A stretch of 64,000 nucleotides of DNA from Methylobacterium cerastii (GCF_022179125.1 NZ_BPQG01000032.1:1-64000), one strand, 5' to 3'; counted from the stretch's first letter, positions 43,074 to 52,475 are shown. Numbers and translations are program-made. Notes: generated by a model from the letters alone, not told the origin.

Positions 43074-44462
43074 ATGACCCACCAGAGCTGTGACGTCGCG
43101 GTGATCGGAGCCGGCACCGCGGGGCTCGCCGCGTTCCGAGCCGCCGAGGCGGCGGGCGCCCACGCCGTCCTGATCGAGCGCGGGCCGGGCGGCACTACTT
43201 GCGCGCGGGTCGGCTGCATGCCCTCGAAGCTGCTCGTCGCCGCGGCCGCGGCGGCCCACGACGCCCGGCACGCGAGCCTGTTCGGCGTCGCGGTTGCGGG
43301 TGTGTCGATCGATGGTCTCGCGGTGATGGCGCGGGTGCGGGCCGAGCGCGACCGCTTCGTCGCCGCGGTGCTCGATGGGGTCGACGCCATCCCGAAGGCA
43401 AAGCGGCTGGCCGGCGAGGCTCGCTTCCTCGATGCCCGGACGCTCGCGGTCGGCGAAGGCCACCGGGTCGCCTTCCGTTCCGCGGTGATCGCGACGGGGT
43501 CGAGCCCGCGCGTGCCGAAACCGCTCCGGGGCCTCGGCGACGCGGTCCTGACCACCGACACGGTGTTCGAGCTTCCCGACCTTGCGGAATCCCTGGCGGT
43601 GGTCGGCGGCGGCCCGGTCGGCATCGAGATCGCCCAGGCGATGGCGCGGCTCGGCGTGGCCGTCAGCGTGTTCGACACCGGGTTCGGCCTCGCCGGCCTG
43701 AGCGAGCCGAGCCTCCAGCAGCGGGCCGCCGCGATCTTCGCTGAGGAGATGACCCTGCATCTCGGTTCGGAACTCGTCGCGGCCGAGCCCGTCGCCGGCG
43801 GCGCAGAGCTGACGTGGACGGAGGCGGACGGCGCCCGGCGCACGCAGACCTTCGCGCGGGTGCTTTCCGCCGCCGGCCGGCCGCCCAACCTGCAAGGCCT
43901 CGGGCTCGCGGAGGTCGGCCTTCGCCTCGACGAATCGGGCATGCCGGACTTCGACGCACGAACCCTCCTCTGCGCGGGCGCGCCGATCCTGATCGCGGGC
44001 GACGCCAACGCGGTGCGGCCGGTCCTGCACGAGGCCAGTCGCCAGGGCGGCATCGCCGGCCGGAACGCCGCTGCGCTCGCCGCAGGCTCGAGCCTCGAAG
44101 CGCCGGAACCCTTGCCGGCGCTCGCCATGGTGTTCACCCATCCGCAGGCGGCGAGCGTCGGGGCGGCGTTCGATGCCGATGCGGACTGCGTCGTCGGCGG
44201 GATGCGGTTCGACGACCAGGGCCGGGCGCGGGTCGAAGGCGTCAACCGCGGCGGCATCCGGCTCTGGGCGGATCGGAGCGGGCGCCTGCTTGGCGGCGAG
44301 ATGTTCGGGCCGTCCTGCGAGCACCTCGCGCACCTCCTCGTCCACGCGATCGGCGATGGCCTGACCGCCCAGGCGATGCGGGCGCGGCCGATCTACCATC
44401 CCACGGTCGAAGAGGGGCTTGCGAGCGCATTGTCTGATCTCATACAAAGACATGAGCGCTGA
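43074..44462 (+). CDS. Dihydrolipoamide-dehydrogenase-like flavoprotein
   Basis: 462 residues, class I pyridine nucleotide-disulfide oxidoreductase. FAD motif VAVIGAGTAGLAAFRAAEAA, redox disulfide C43-x4-C48 in GGTTCARVGCMPSK, NAD(P) motif LAVVGGGPVGIEIAQAM, second FAD motif ILIAGDANAVRPVLHEA, and the C-terminal HPTVEEGL with the catalytic His-Glu pair. No E1 or E2 gene is nearby, so it is probably not the E3 of a keto-acid dehydrogenase. It may reduce another disulfide substrate. No close functional clue from neighbours. Confidence 0.88.
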   Translation: MTHQSCDVAVIGAGTAGLAAFRAAEAAGAHAVLIERGPGGTTCARVGCMPSKLLVAAAAAAHDARHASLFGVAVAGVSIDGLAVMARVRAERDRFVAAVLDGVDAIPKAKRLAGEARFLDARTLAVGEGHRVAFRSAVIATGSSPRVPKPLRGLGDAVLTTDTVFELPDLAESLAVVGGGPVGIEIAQAMARLGVAVSVFDTGFGLAGLSEPSLQQRAAAIFAEEMTLHLGSELVAAEPVAGGAELTWTEADGARRTQTFARVLSAAGRPPNLQGLGLAEVGLRLDESGMPDFDARTLLCAGAPILIAGDANAVRPVLHEASRQGGIAGRNAAALAAGSSLEAPEPLPALAMVFTHPQAASVGAAFDADADCVVGGMRFDDQGRARVEGVNRGGIRLWADRSGRLLGGEMFGPSCEHLAHLLVHAIGDGLTAQAMRARPIYHPTVEEGLASALSDLIQRHER

Positions 44463-44577
44463 TCGCATCGCGCGGCGTCGTCGTGCTCGAACGCGTCGCG
44501 CGGCGTAGTGCGGACGCCATTGCGCCCGCCCGTCCCACGGGTCATACCGGGCCGCAGATGAGCCGGTCCCATTCCTG
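44463..44577. other. Gap before the phytochrome operon
   Basis: 115 bases with no gene and no TGT-N12-ACA site. A direct repeat of CGCGCGGCGT-like sequence (near 44470 and 44498) is the only visible structure. The promoter of the phytochrome gene should lie here. Confidence 0.3.
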
Positions 44578-47187
44578 ATGACGACGATCGTTGCCGACGG
44601 CGATGCGATCGACATGGACGCCCTGACGGCCGAACAGCGCGACGGCCTCGACATCGGGGTGATCGGGCTCGACGCCGCCGGGACGATCGTGTCGTTCAGC
44701 GAGGGCGCGAGCGCGCTCACCGGGCTGTCGAGCGACGCCGTGGTCGGCCGCAACTACTTCCGCGAGGTGGTGCCCAGCACCAACGTGCCGAGCTTCTTCG
44801 GTCGCTTCCTCTCGGGCACGCGCCGCGGGCAGCTCGACGAGAGCTTCGACTTCGTGTTCGGGCGCATGCCGCAGCCGCTTCGCGCCCGGGTGCGGATGCG
44901 GCGCGGGGACGCCGTCACCTGGCTGACGATCAGCCCGGTCGAAACCCTCGGCGCCGGCCAGCCTCGCGAGGCGGTGATGGCCGCCATCGGCCGCCGGGTC
45001 CGAGCCGAGCCGGTCGATCCGCAGCTGTGCGAGCGCGAGCCGATCCACATTCCCGGCTCGATCCAGCCGAACGCTGTGATGCTGGCGGCCGACGCCGGCA
45101 CGCTGGAGATCCTGGCCCACAGCACCAACGTCCGCGACGTACTGAGCCGTGCGCCCGAGCGGATCGCCGGCCTGCCGCTCTCCGATGTGCTGCCGAGCGC
45201 CTTCGTCGAGACGATCCGCCAGCGGCTCGCCAGCGCCACCCTCGACGACGGGCGCTCGATCCGCCGCACGCTCAAGCTCGCCGGCGACGACCGCGCCAGC
45301 TACTACGCCATCGTCCACGCCCATTCCGGCCGGGTCATCGTCGAGCTCGAACTCGAACCCGAGCATCCGGAGGATTTCCGGGTCGCGACCCAGACCGATT
45401 CGGAACTCGCCGTCACTCGGCTCCGCGCCGCCGAGACTCTGAACGGCGCCGCCCGCATCGCCGCCCTCGAAGTCCGCGCGCTCACCGGCTTCGAATGCGT
45501 GCTGGTCTACCGCTTCGATGGCGACTGGAACGGCGAAGCCATCGCCGAGGACAAGGTGCCGGACTGGTCGCGCGCCCTGCTTGGCCTGCGGTTTCCAGCC
45601 TCCGACATCCCGGCCCAGGCGCGCGCGCTCTACACCAAGGCCAAGAGCCGCTTCGTGATCGACCGCGATTCGGTGCCGGTGCCGCTGGTCGCGGCACCTG
45701 CGGCCGGCAACGGGCCGATCGACCTCACCTTCGCGCAGCATCGCACGCTCTCGCCGATCCACCTGGAGTACCAGCGCAACCTCGGCGTCAACGGCTCGAT
45801 GTCGATCTCGATCATGGTCGAGGGAAGGCTTTGGGGTTTGATGATCGGCCATCACCGCCATCCGCACTATGTCGCCCCCGAGACCCGTGCCGCCGCGACG
45901 GTGCTGACCGACGCCTTCGCCATGCGGGTGCAGGAGATCGAGGCACGCCGGCTCTGGACCGAGCGGCAGGCGCATCTCGACACCGAGGGACGCCTGGTCC
46001 GCGGCCTGACCCGCTCGGACGACTTCGTCGCCGCGCTCACCGCCGGCTCGACCACCCTCCTCCACCTGTTCGGCTCGACGGGCGCGGCCATCGTCTCGGG
46101 CACCCGCGCGACGCTGATCGGCGCGACGCCCCCCGAAGAGGCCGTCCGGGCCATCGGAGACTGGCTGAAGCAGACGCTGGCGCCGGCCGAGACGACCTAT
46201 GCCGACGCCAACTTTCCCACGCAGTGTCCCGCCGCCGCCGCGCACCGCGAGATCGCCAGCGGGCTGCTCGCCGCCTTCGTCGACGAGTCGCGCGAGCACC
46301 TGCTGTTGTGGTTCCGGCCGGAGGTGTCGAGCACGGTGACGTGGAGCGGCGATCCCCGGAAGCCTGTGCTCGCCGGCAGCGGCCCCGTCGCGGTGCTGCC
46401 GCGGCGCTCGTTCGAGCGCTGGGTCGAGGAGCGCACGGGCTTCGCCACCCCCTGGGCCGACTGGCAGGTCTCGCTGGCCGGCTCGCTGGCCCACGCGGTC
46501 GAGGGCGTCGTGTTGCGCCAGCGCCGAAAGATCGACGAGCTCACCGGCCTCCTCGCCGAGAAGGAGCGCCTGCTCGCCCAGAAGGATCTGCTGACCCGCG
46601 AGATCGACCACCGGGTGAAGAACTCGCTCCAGATCGTCTCGGCCTTCCTGCAGATGCAGCGGCGCCAGGTCACCGATCCGGCCGCCCGGCAGGCCTTCGC
46701 CGACACCTCCGCCCGGGTGATGAGCGTCGCCCGCGTCCACGACAGCCTCTACCAGGCGGAGAACGTCGAGGAGGTCGACCTCGGCCAGACCATCGAGGCT
46801 CTGTGCGCCGACCTCGCCGGCATGGCCGGCGGCGGACACGCCGTCGACCTCACCGCCGAGCCCGGCCTGATGGTGCCCTACCGCAAGGCGGTGGCGCTCT
46901 CGCTGATCGCGACCGAGCTCGTGACCAACGCCTTCAAGTACGCCGCCAAGCCGGAGGGCGTCGGCCGCGTCGCGGTCACCGTCTCGGGTCACGGCGCAGG
47001 CACCGTGCGGCTGCGCGTCTGCGACGACGGCGAGGGCCTGCCCGAGGGCTGGTCGGAGACCAAGCCCCGCGCCAACGGCACCGGGGTCGGCCTCGGGATG
47101 AAGCTGATCCGGGCGATGCTCGACCAGATCAACGCCCGCCTCGACGTCGACAACGCGCCCGGCGCCTGCTTCACGATCACCGCGTGA
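44578..47187 (+). CDS. bphP: PYP-like/bacteriophytochrome hybrid histidine kinase
   Basis: 869 residues. Residues ~15-125 align without gaps to photoactive yellow protein (DGLDIGVIGLDAAGTIVSFS, VVGRNYFREVVPSTNVPSFF). The chromophore Cys69 of PYP is Ser67 here, Tyr42 is Phe40 and Glu46 is Ala44. The phytochrome core follows: biliverdin Cys151 in CEREPIHIPGSIQP, GAF with PASDIPAQARALYTK and SPIHLEYQRN, and PHY with the tongue motif PRRSFERW. A HisKA_2/HWE-type kinase ends it (phospho-His in REIDHRVKNSLQIVSAFLQM, then ELVTNAFKYA and DDGEGL). It should sense red/far-red light through biliverdin. No response regulator follows; bphO overlaps by four nt. Confidence 0.92.
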   Translation: MTTIVADGDAIDMDALTAEQRDGLDIGVIGLDAAGTIVSFSEGASALTGLSSDAVVGRNYFREVVPSTNVPSFFGRFLSGTRRGQLDESFDFVFGRMPQPLRARVRMRRGDAVTWLTISPVETLGAGQPREAVMAAIGRRVRAEPVDPQLCEREPIHIPGSIQPNAVMLAADAGTLEILAHSTNVRDVLSRAPERIAGLPLSDVLPSAFVETIRQRLASATLDDGRSIRRTLKLAGDDRASYYAIVHAHSGRVIVELELEPEHPEDFRVATQTDSELAVTRLRAAETLNGAARIAALEVRALTGFECVLVYRFDGDWNGEAIAEDKVPDWSRALLGLRFPASDIPAQARALYTKAKSRFVIDRDSVPVPLVAAPAAGNGPIDLTFAQHRTLSPIHLEYQRNLGVNGSMSISIMVEGRLWGLMIGHHRHPHYVAPETRAAATVLTDAFAMRVQEIEARRLWTERQAHLDTEGRLVRGLTRSDDFVAALTAGSTTLLHLFGSTGAAIVSGTRATLIGATPPEEAVRAIGDWLKQTLAPAETTYADANFPTQCPAAAAHREIASGLLAAFVDESREHLLLWFRPEVSSTVTWSGDPRKPVLAGSGPVAVLPRRSFERWVEERTGFATPWADWQVSLAGSLAHAVEGVVLRQRRKIDELTGLLAEKERLLAQKDLLTREIDHRVKNSLQIVSAFLQMQRRQVTDPAARQAFADTSARVMSVARVHDSLYQAENVEEVDLGQTIEALCADLAGMAGGGHAVDLTAEPGLMVPYRKAVALSLIATELVTNAFKYAAKPEGVGRVAVTVSGHGAGTVRLRVCDDGEGLPEGWSETKPRANGTGVGLGMKLIRAMLDQINARLDVDNAPGACFTITA

Positions 47188-47768
47188 GCCTGCACCAGCG
47201 GCTGCGCGCCGCGACCGCCTCGGCGCACCAGGGCCTCGAAGACGCGCTCGACTGGCGCGCGCGCGTCGCCACCCGGGACGGGTATCGCGACCTCCTTGCC
47301 CGCTTCCACGGCTTCCATGCGGCCTACGAGCCGGCGATCGGCGACGCCCTCGCCGACGCGGCGTTCTGGGGTCCGCGGCGGCGGCTGGCCGCGCTGGAGG
47401 CGGACCTCGCCCATCTCGGCATGCTTGAACCCGACATCGCCGCCCTGCCCCAGCCCTCGGGCGTCACGTTCGCGGACGCCGCGGCGGCGATGGGCGCGCT
47501 CTACGTGCTCGAAGGCTCGACGCTCGGCGGCCAGGTCATCGGCCGGCACATCGGCGCGCTCTACGGGTTCGCGGATGCGGGCCTCGTCTATTACCGCGCA
47601 CATGGACGGCAGACGGGCCTGATGTGGAACGCGTTCCGAGCGCGGCTCGACCGCCTGTCGAGCGACGCGGAGGCGGAGGCGGCGCTCGCCTCCGGCACCG
47701 CGACGTTCGACGCGCTCAAGGTCTGGCTCTGCGCGCCGGACCCGTCCGCCTCGCATCGGGTGGGATGA
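47184..47768 (+). CDS. bphO: Biliverdin-producing heme oxygenase
   Basis: 194 residues from a GTG that overlaps the bphP stop (GTGA). Haem-ligand segment RLRAATASAHQGLED near the N-terminus and the distal-helix block ALYVLEGSTLGGQVIGRHI. It opens haem to biliverdin IXalpha, the phytochrome chromophore. Co-translation with bphP supplies the pigment with its apoprotein. Confidence 0.92.
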   Translation: MSLHQRLRAATASAHQGLEDALDWRARVATRDGYRDLLARFHGFHAAYEPAIGDALADAAFWGPRRRLAALEADLAHLGMLEPDIAALPQPSGVTFADAAAAMGALYVLEGSTLGGQVIGRHIGALYGFADAGLVYYRAHGRQTGLMWNAFRARLDRLSSDAEAEAALASGTATFDALKVWLCAPDPSASHRVG

Positions 47769-47781
47769 GGGGCGGCCCGCC

Positions 47782-48453
47782 TCAGCCCTCGCGGTCCTTT
47801 CCGAGCAGCCCGTCGACGAAGGTTTCGAGGCCGGTCCGGCGCGTCCGCTTCAGGCGCTCGGCGGCCAGGATGCCGCGCAAGGCGTCGAAGGCGTTCTGCA
47901 AGTCGTCGTTGACGATGACGTAGTCGTACTCGCTCCAGCGCTGGATCTCGACGCGGGCGTTGGCGAGGCGCTTCTCGATCGTCTCCGGGCTGTCCTCGGC
48001 GCGGCGTTCCAGGCGGTGGCGCAGCTCCTCCAGGCTCGGCGGCAGGATGAACACCGTCACCACGTCGTCGGCGAGCTTGCCGCGCACCTGGCGGGTGCCC
48101 TGGTAGTCGATGTCGAAGATCATGTCCCGGCCGGCGCTGAGCACCTTCTCCACTGGGCGCCGCGGCGTCCCGTAGAAGTTGCCGTGGACCTCGGCCCATT
48201 CGAGCAGGTCGTCGCGGGCGCGCAGGTCCTCGAAGGCCTCGCGCTCGATGAAGTGGTAGTGGCGCCCGGCGATCTCGGAGGGGCGCCGGGCCCGGGTCGT
48301 CACCGAGATCGACAGGTCGAGGCCCCAGCCGCCGTCGTCGGCGATGGCGCGCGTGAGCGTGGTCTTGCCGGCGCCGGAGGGCGAGGACAGGATCAGGATC
48401 AGCCCGCGGCGGGCGATGGAATCCGAGACCGACTGCAAGGGGGCGTCCGTCAT
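47782..48453 (-). CDS. gmk: Guanylate kinase
   Basis: 223 residues from ATG 48453 (MTDAPLQSVSDS). P-loop LSSPSGAGKTTLTRAI, GMP-binding VTTRARRPSEIAGRHYHFIE, and WAEVHGNFYGTP. It phosphorylates GMP to GDP. Other starts are possible: ATG at 48459, or a GTG at 48501 that overlaps the yicC stop (GTGA) and would add 16 residues. It converges with bphO, whose stop is 13 nt away. Confidence 0.95.
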   Translation of the reverse strand: MTDAPLQSVSDSIARRGLILILSSPSGAGKTTLTRAIADDGGWGLDLSISVTTRARRPSEIAGRHYHFIEREAFEDLRARDDLLEWAEVHGNFYGTPRRPVEKVLSAGRDMIFDIDYQGTRQVRGKLADDVVTVFILPPSLEELRHRLERRAEDSPETIEKRLANARVEIQRWSEYDYVIVNDDLQNAFDALRGILAAERLKRTRRTGLETFVDGLLGKDREG

Positions 48454-48497
48454 CCGCATGCCCCGGCCGTGTTCCGTGCGCCCATCGCCCCGCCCCG

Positions 48498-49373
48498 TCA
48501 CTCGACGTTCTGAACCTGCTCGCGGAATTGCTCCACCACGGCCTTCAAGTCGAGTCCGATTCGCGAGAGTGCCACGTCGTTGGCCTTGGCGCAGAGCGTG
48601 TTGGCCTCACGCCCGAGCTCCTGGGCCAGGAAGTCGAGGCGCCGCCCGATCGCGCCGCCCGCCGCCAGCAGCTCGGACACCGAGGCGAGGTGGGCGCTGA
48701 GGCGGTCGAGTTCTTCGCGGACGTCGGCCTTGGCCGCCATCATCACCGCCTCCTGGTGCAGGCGCTCGGGATCGAGGCCGCCGGGCTCCAGCAGGCCCGC
48801 GACGGAGGCCGCGAGCCGCGCGCGGATCGCCTCGGGCCTGCGCGCCGGGCAGCTCTCGGCGTCCTGCGTCAGCGCACCCATCCGCGCGACCTGCGCCGCC
48901 ACGATCTCCTCGAGCTGTCGGCCCTCGGCGCGGCGCGCATCGACGAGGTCGGCGACCAGCCGGACGACGCCCTCCGCGAGGTCGCGGGCCAGCGCATCGG
49001 GATCGGTGGCGGCCTCGTCCTCGGACTCGATCACACCGCGGATCGACAGCAGCCCGTCCATCGTCGCGGGCGCGATTCCCTCCGGCACCGGCACGCGGGC
49101 GACGGCCTCGGCGAGCCGGGCCAGCAGCGCCTCGTCGATCCGCACCCGGGCCTTGCTCTCGGGCCGCGTGAGGTTCAGCGACAGCTGGCACTGGCCGCGG
49201 GACAGCGTCTTCTGCAGGGCGGTGCGCGCGACCTCGCCAACCGCGTCGTAACCGTTCGGCACCCGCAGCCGGACGTCGAGCCCGCGCCCGTTGACGCTGC
49301 GGACCTCCCAGGCCCACTGCACCGGCCCGGTGGTGCCGGCGGCCCGGGCGAACCCGGTCATGCTCGCGATCAT
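48498..49373 (-). CDS. YicC/YloC-family endoribonuclease
   Basis: 291 residues with the family N-terminus MIASMTGFARA and C-terminal EANTLCAKANDVALSRIGLD plus VVEQFREQVQN. YicC proteins are stress-linked endoribonucleases or RNase adaptors that act on small RNAs. They are commonly paired with gmk, as here (yicC-gmk order). ATG 49373 fits the family start. Confidence 0.93.
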   Translation of the reverse strand: MIASMTGFARAAGTTGPVQWAWEVRSVNGRGLDVRLRVPNGYDAVGEVARTALQKTLSRGQCQLSLNLTRPESKARVRIDEALLARLAEAVARVPVPEGIAPATMDGLLSIRGVIESEDEAATDPDALARDLAEGVVRLVADLVDARRAEGRQLEEIVAAQVARMGALTQDAESCPARRPEAIRARLAASVAGLLEPGGLDPERLHQEAVMMAAKADVREELDRLSAHLASVSELLAAGGAIGRRLDFLAQELGREANTLCAKANDVALSRIGLDLKAVVEQFREQVQNVE

Positions 49374-49426
49374 GGTCGTGCGATGCCCTGCGTTGCGACG
49401 GGGTAAGTTTTGCTGTGACGAGGAGC

Positions 49427-49777
49427 CTACAGGAACGCGTTCACTTCCACCGTGAACCCGCCCGGCGCCTGGAAGTAGAAGGTCACGCGCCCGTGCTCCT
49501 CGCGCGGCGCCTCCGGTGCGAAGCCGCCATCGGTGAGCTGGGCGTGGATCGCGTGGACCTGCTCCACACGCTCCTGGATGAAGCCGATGTGGAAGATCTT
49601 GGGGTAGGTCGCATCCTTCACGCGGAACAGGCTGAGGATGCCGCCGCCGTCGTCGGTGAGGAAGGCCATCTTGTCGTTGACCGGCATCCCGGTGCGGCGA
49701 AGCCCGAAATAGGTCTCGAACATCAAGACGGTGGCCGGGACCTCGGTGACGCCGAGGTTGACGTGGTTCAGGTGCAT
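49427..49777 (-). CDS. VOC-family (glyoxalase/dioxygenase-like) protein
   Basis: 116 residues, one full vicinal-oxygen-chelate repeat pair: MHLNHVNLGVTEVPATVLMF, then IFHIGFIQERVEQVHAI, ending GGFTVEVNAFL. Candidate metal ligands are His4, a central His and the late Glu. ATG 49777 has AGGA seven bases upstream; a TTG at 49831 overlapping the mltG stop would add 18 residues. Substrate unknown. Confidence 0.87.
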   Translation of the reverse strand: MHLNHVNLGVTEVPATVLMFETYFGLRRTGMPVNDKMAFLTDDGGGILSLFRVKDATYPKIFHIGFIQERVEQVHAIHAQLTDGGFAPEAPREEHGRVTFYFQAPGGFTVEVNAFL

Positions 49778-49827
49778 CGGCTCGTCCTGGATGGCGCGTG
49801 CGGACGGCGCCGCGGCGTCGGGTACGA

Positions 49828-51198
49828 TCAAGGCTGCTTCAGCGCCGGCACGGTCTTGGGCGAGCCGAGGTCGTAGGTCTTGTTCTTCAGCGGGTCGAGC
49901 TTCGTGCCCTCCGAGGCGTCGAAGGCCTTCGGCCGCGGGGCGCCGGGCGCCATGGTCGCGCCGTCGAGCGCGTAGGCGTTCGTCGGCGGCGCGAAGGCCG
50001 AGGCGCGGGGCGCCACCGCGTCGGCGGGCGGCTCGGCCTTGTCGACGCTGTCCGGCGCCGTGGTCTGGCGGCTCTTCTCGACCTGGCGCCAGCGCGCGAC
50101 GTTCTTCTGGTGGCCGTCCAGGCTCTCGGCGAAGGCGTGGCCGCCGGTGCCGTCGGCCACGAAGAACAGGTCCTTGGTGCGCGAGGGGTTGGCCACCGCC
50201 TCGAGCGCGGCGCGGCCGGGGTTGGCGATCGGGCCGGGCGGCAGGCCCTCGATCACGTAGGTGTTGTAGGGCGTCGCGCGCTCGATCTCGGAGCGCTGGA
50301 TGCCGCGCCCGAGGGTGCCGCGCCCGCCGACCAGCCCGTAGACGATGGTCGGGTCCGATTGCAGCTTCATTCGCTTGTTCAGGCGGTTGACGAACACGCC
50401 GGCGACCCGCGGGCGCTCGTCGGCGCGGCCGGTCTCCTTCTCGACGATGGAGGCGAGCGTCACCATTTCGGCGGGCGTCCGCACTGGCACGTCGGCGCTG
50501 CGGCGCAGCCAGATGTCGTTGAGGACCCGGCGCTGCTTCTCGCGCATCAGGTTGACGATCTGCTGGCGGGTGGCGCCGCGCTCGAACTTGTAGGTGTCGG
50601 GCAGGAGCGAGCCCTCGGGCGGGATCTCGCCGACCTCGCCGGTGAGCACGTCGTTCTCGTTCAAGCGTACGACGATCTGCTCGGAGGTCAGCCCCTCGGG
50701 GAAGGTGATCGCGTGCTGGACCTGCCGGCCCGTGGTCACGGTGTCGATCGCTTCGCCGATGCTGGCATGGGCCTTGAAAGTGTACTCGCCGGCCTTCAGC
50801 GGCGGGCGCCCGCCGAAGCGGGCGGCGAACTCGAACAGCCCGACATGGTCGATCACGCCCTCGCGCTTAAGGATCTCCGCGATCTCCCCGGTGCCGCTCC
50901 GCGACGGGATCACGACGACCTTGTCGGCGGGCAGCGGGCCGGGCTCCTGCACCTGCCGCTGGAACAGGGTCAGCCCCAGCATCGCGGCGATCGCGACCGC
51001 GACGGCGAAGGTCAGGAGCCCGCTGATGGTGGCGAGCAGGCCGCCGCGGCGGCGCTCGGGCCGCTCGGGCGGCGGCGGGGCGGCGGTCGGCTTGATCGCC
51101 TCGTTGGGCGAGCGGGGGGAAAGGCGCTGAGGCTGGGCCGGCTCATCGTAGGCGAGCGGCTGCGGCGGCACGTGCGTCTGGCGTCGACGGAAGAACAT
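49828..51198 (-). CDS. mltG: Endolytic murein transglycosylase MltG
   Basis: 456 residues. A cytoplasmic Pro-rich N-terminus (to ~50), one membrane helix (LLATISGLLTFAVAVAIAAM), then the periplasmic YceG domain. That domain has DKVVVIPSRSGTGEIAEIL, GEYTFKAHASIGEAIDTVTT, the catalytic Glu in ASIVEKETG, and DPTIVYGL. It cuts nascent glycan chains at the inner membrane. A ~90-residue Pro/Ala tail extends past the domain. Here it is not next to fabF/acpP, its usual alphaproteobacterial partners. Confidence 0.94.
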   Translation of the reverse strand: MFFRRRQTHVPPQPLAYDEPAQPQRLSPRSPNEAIKPTAAPPPPERPERRRGGLLATISGLLTFAVAVAIAAMLGLTLFQRQVQEPGPLPADKVVVIPSRSGTGEIAEILKREGVIDHVGLFEFAARFGGRPPLKAGEYTFKAHASIGEAIDTVTTGRQVQHAITFPEGLTSEQIVVRLNENDVLTGEVGEIPPEGSLLPDTYKFERGATRQQIVNLMREKQRRVLNDIWLRRSADVPVRTPAEMVTLASIVEKETGRADERPRVAGVFVNRLNKRMKLQSDPTIVYGLVGGRGTLGRGIQRSEIERATPYNTYVIEGLPPGPIANPGRAALEAVANPSRTKDLFFVADGTGGHAFAESLDGHQKNVARWRQVEKSRQTTAPDSVDKAEPPADAVAPRASAFAPPTNAYALDGATMAPGAPRPKAFDASEGTKLDPLKNKTYDLGSPKTVPALKQP

Positions 51199-51370
51199 CG
51201 GGATCCTGCTCGGGCTCGCGCCGGCGACGGGGAGTTCGGCCGGGCGCGCATGCGCGACGGGACGGCGACCGCGAGGGATCGCCGCAAGCTACCGGAAACT
51301 ACGCCGGTTTGTGGCGAAATTGCCATTGCGCGCCGCACCCGGCCGGCTGCGACGAGGCGGGTCGCCCCCG
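51199..51370. other. Gap between mutM and mltG
   Basis: 172 bases, no gene seen. Includes the mltG promoter region and a weak A/T-richer patch near 51295-51325. No obvious terminator for mutM. Confidence 0.3.
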
Positions 51371-52282
51371 TCAGCGCGGAATCGCCCGCGCCGACGCCGG
51401 CTGGCACGTCGCGCAGAAGAAGGTCGAGCGGCCGGATTGCACGATCCGGCCGACCGTCCCGCCGCAGCCCTTGGTGCGGCAGGCCTCGCCGACGCGGTCG
51501 TAGACCCGGAACGCCTGCTGGAAGGCACCCGACGTGCCGTCGGTGTGAGCGTAGTCGCGAAGGGTCGAGCCGCCCGCCGCGACCGCCTCGGTCAGCACCT
51601 CGCCGATCACCTTGGCCAGCAGCCGCGCCTTCGGCGTCGGCCCGCCGTCGGCCTTGGCGAGCGTACCCGCGGCGGCCTCGGGGTGGAGGCCGGCCCGGTG
51701 CAGAGCCTCGCAGACATAGATGTTGCCCAAGCCCGCGATCAGGCGCTGGTCGAGGAGCGCGGCTTTCAGCGGCGTGATCTTGTGGCGGAACAGGCGCGCG
51801 ATGGTCGCCCCGGTCAGCTCGGCGCTCAGGGGCTCGATGCCCATGGCCGCGAAGTGCCGGCACGCGGCGAGCGTGTCGGTGGGCACCAGGTCCATGAAGC
51901 CGAAGCGGCGGGCGTCGTTGTAGGTCACGGTGGCGCCGTTCCCCATCGCCATCACGACGTGGTCGTGCTTGGGCGTACCCAGCGCCCCGTCGAGGTAGAA
52001 GTCGCCGGGCGAGGTGTTGCTGCCGTCGGGCATCGCCACGTCGAAGCGCCCGCTCATGCCGAGGTGCATGATCAGCGTCTCGCCCGAGTCGAGTCCGGCG
52101 GTGAGGTACTTCGCCCGCCGCGCGAGGCTGGTGACCCGGCGGCCCTCCAGGCGGGCGGAGAAGTCATCGGGGAACGGGAAGCGTAGGTTCGGCCGGCGCA
52201 GGGTGACGCGGCTGAAGGTGGCCCCGACCATCGCCGGCGCGAGGCCGCGCCGCACCGTCTCGACTTCTGGAAGCTCCGGCAT
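51371..52282 (-). CDS. mutM: Formamidopyrimidine-DNA glycosylase MutM
   Basis: 303 residues from ATG 52282 ([13 protein letters not shown]), so the catalytic Pro2 and Glu3 are in place. It removes 8-oxoguanine and cuts the abasic strand. Also visible: [11 protein letters not shown], the H2TH region [20 protein letters not shown], and the C-terminal zinc finger C-x4-C...C-x2-C ([16 protein letters not shown]). Divergent from ubiE. Confidence 0.95.
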   Translation of the reverse strand: MPELPEVETVRRGLAPAMVGATFSRVTLRRPNLRFPFPDDFSARLEGRRVTSLARRAKYLTAGLDSGETLIMHLGMSGRFDVAMPDGSNTSPGDFYLDGALGTPKHDHVVMAMGNGATVTYNDARRFGFMDLVPTDTLAACRHFAAMGIEPLSAELTGATIARLFRHKITPLKAALLDQRLIAGLGNIYVCEALHRAGLHPEAAAGTLAKADGGPTPKARLLAKVIGEVLTEAVAAGGSTLRDYAHTDGTSGAFQQAFRVYDRVGEACRTKGCGGTVGRIVQSGRSTFFCATCQPASARAIPR

Positions 52283-52475
52283 GGTCCTGTGGATGTCCCT
52301 CGGCGCATCGGATCGCGAAAGCTGGATATCGGCCCGGGGCGCTGCCATCGCAATCCCGGGCGCCCGGCCTCTGGGAGCGCGCCCTGCGACCGTTCACTGC
52401 TCCGCGTCTTACGACGCATGGCGGATCGCGTCCGGCTTCGCTATGAGGCGCGAGGGCGCAGACGGGCAGGACTTC

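Noticed and set aside
44578-44952. A working blue-light PYP sensor in the phytochrome kinase
   Set aside because: The domain is PYP-like in sequence, but the chromophore Cys, Tyr42 and Glu46 equivalents are all replaced, so it cannot bind p-coumaric acid in the known way.
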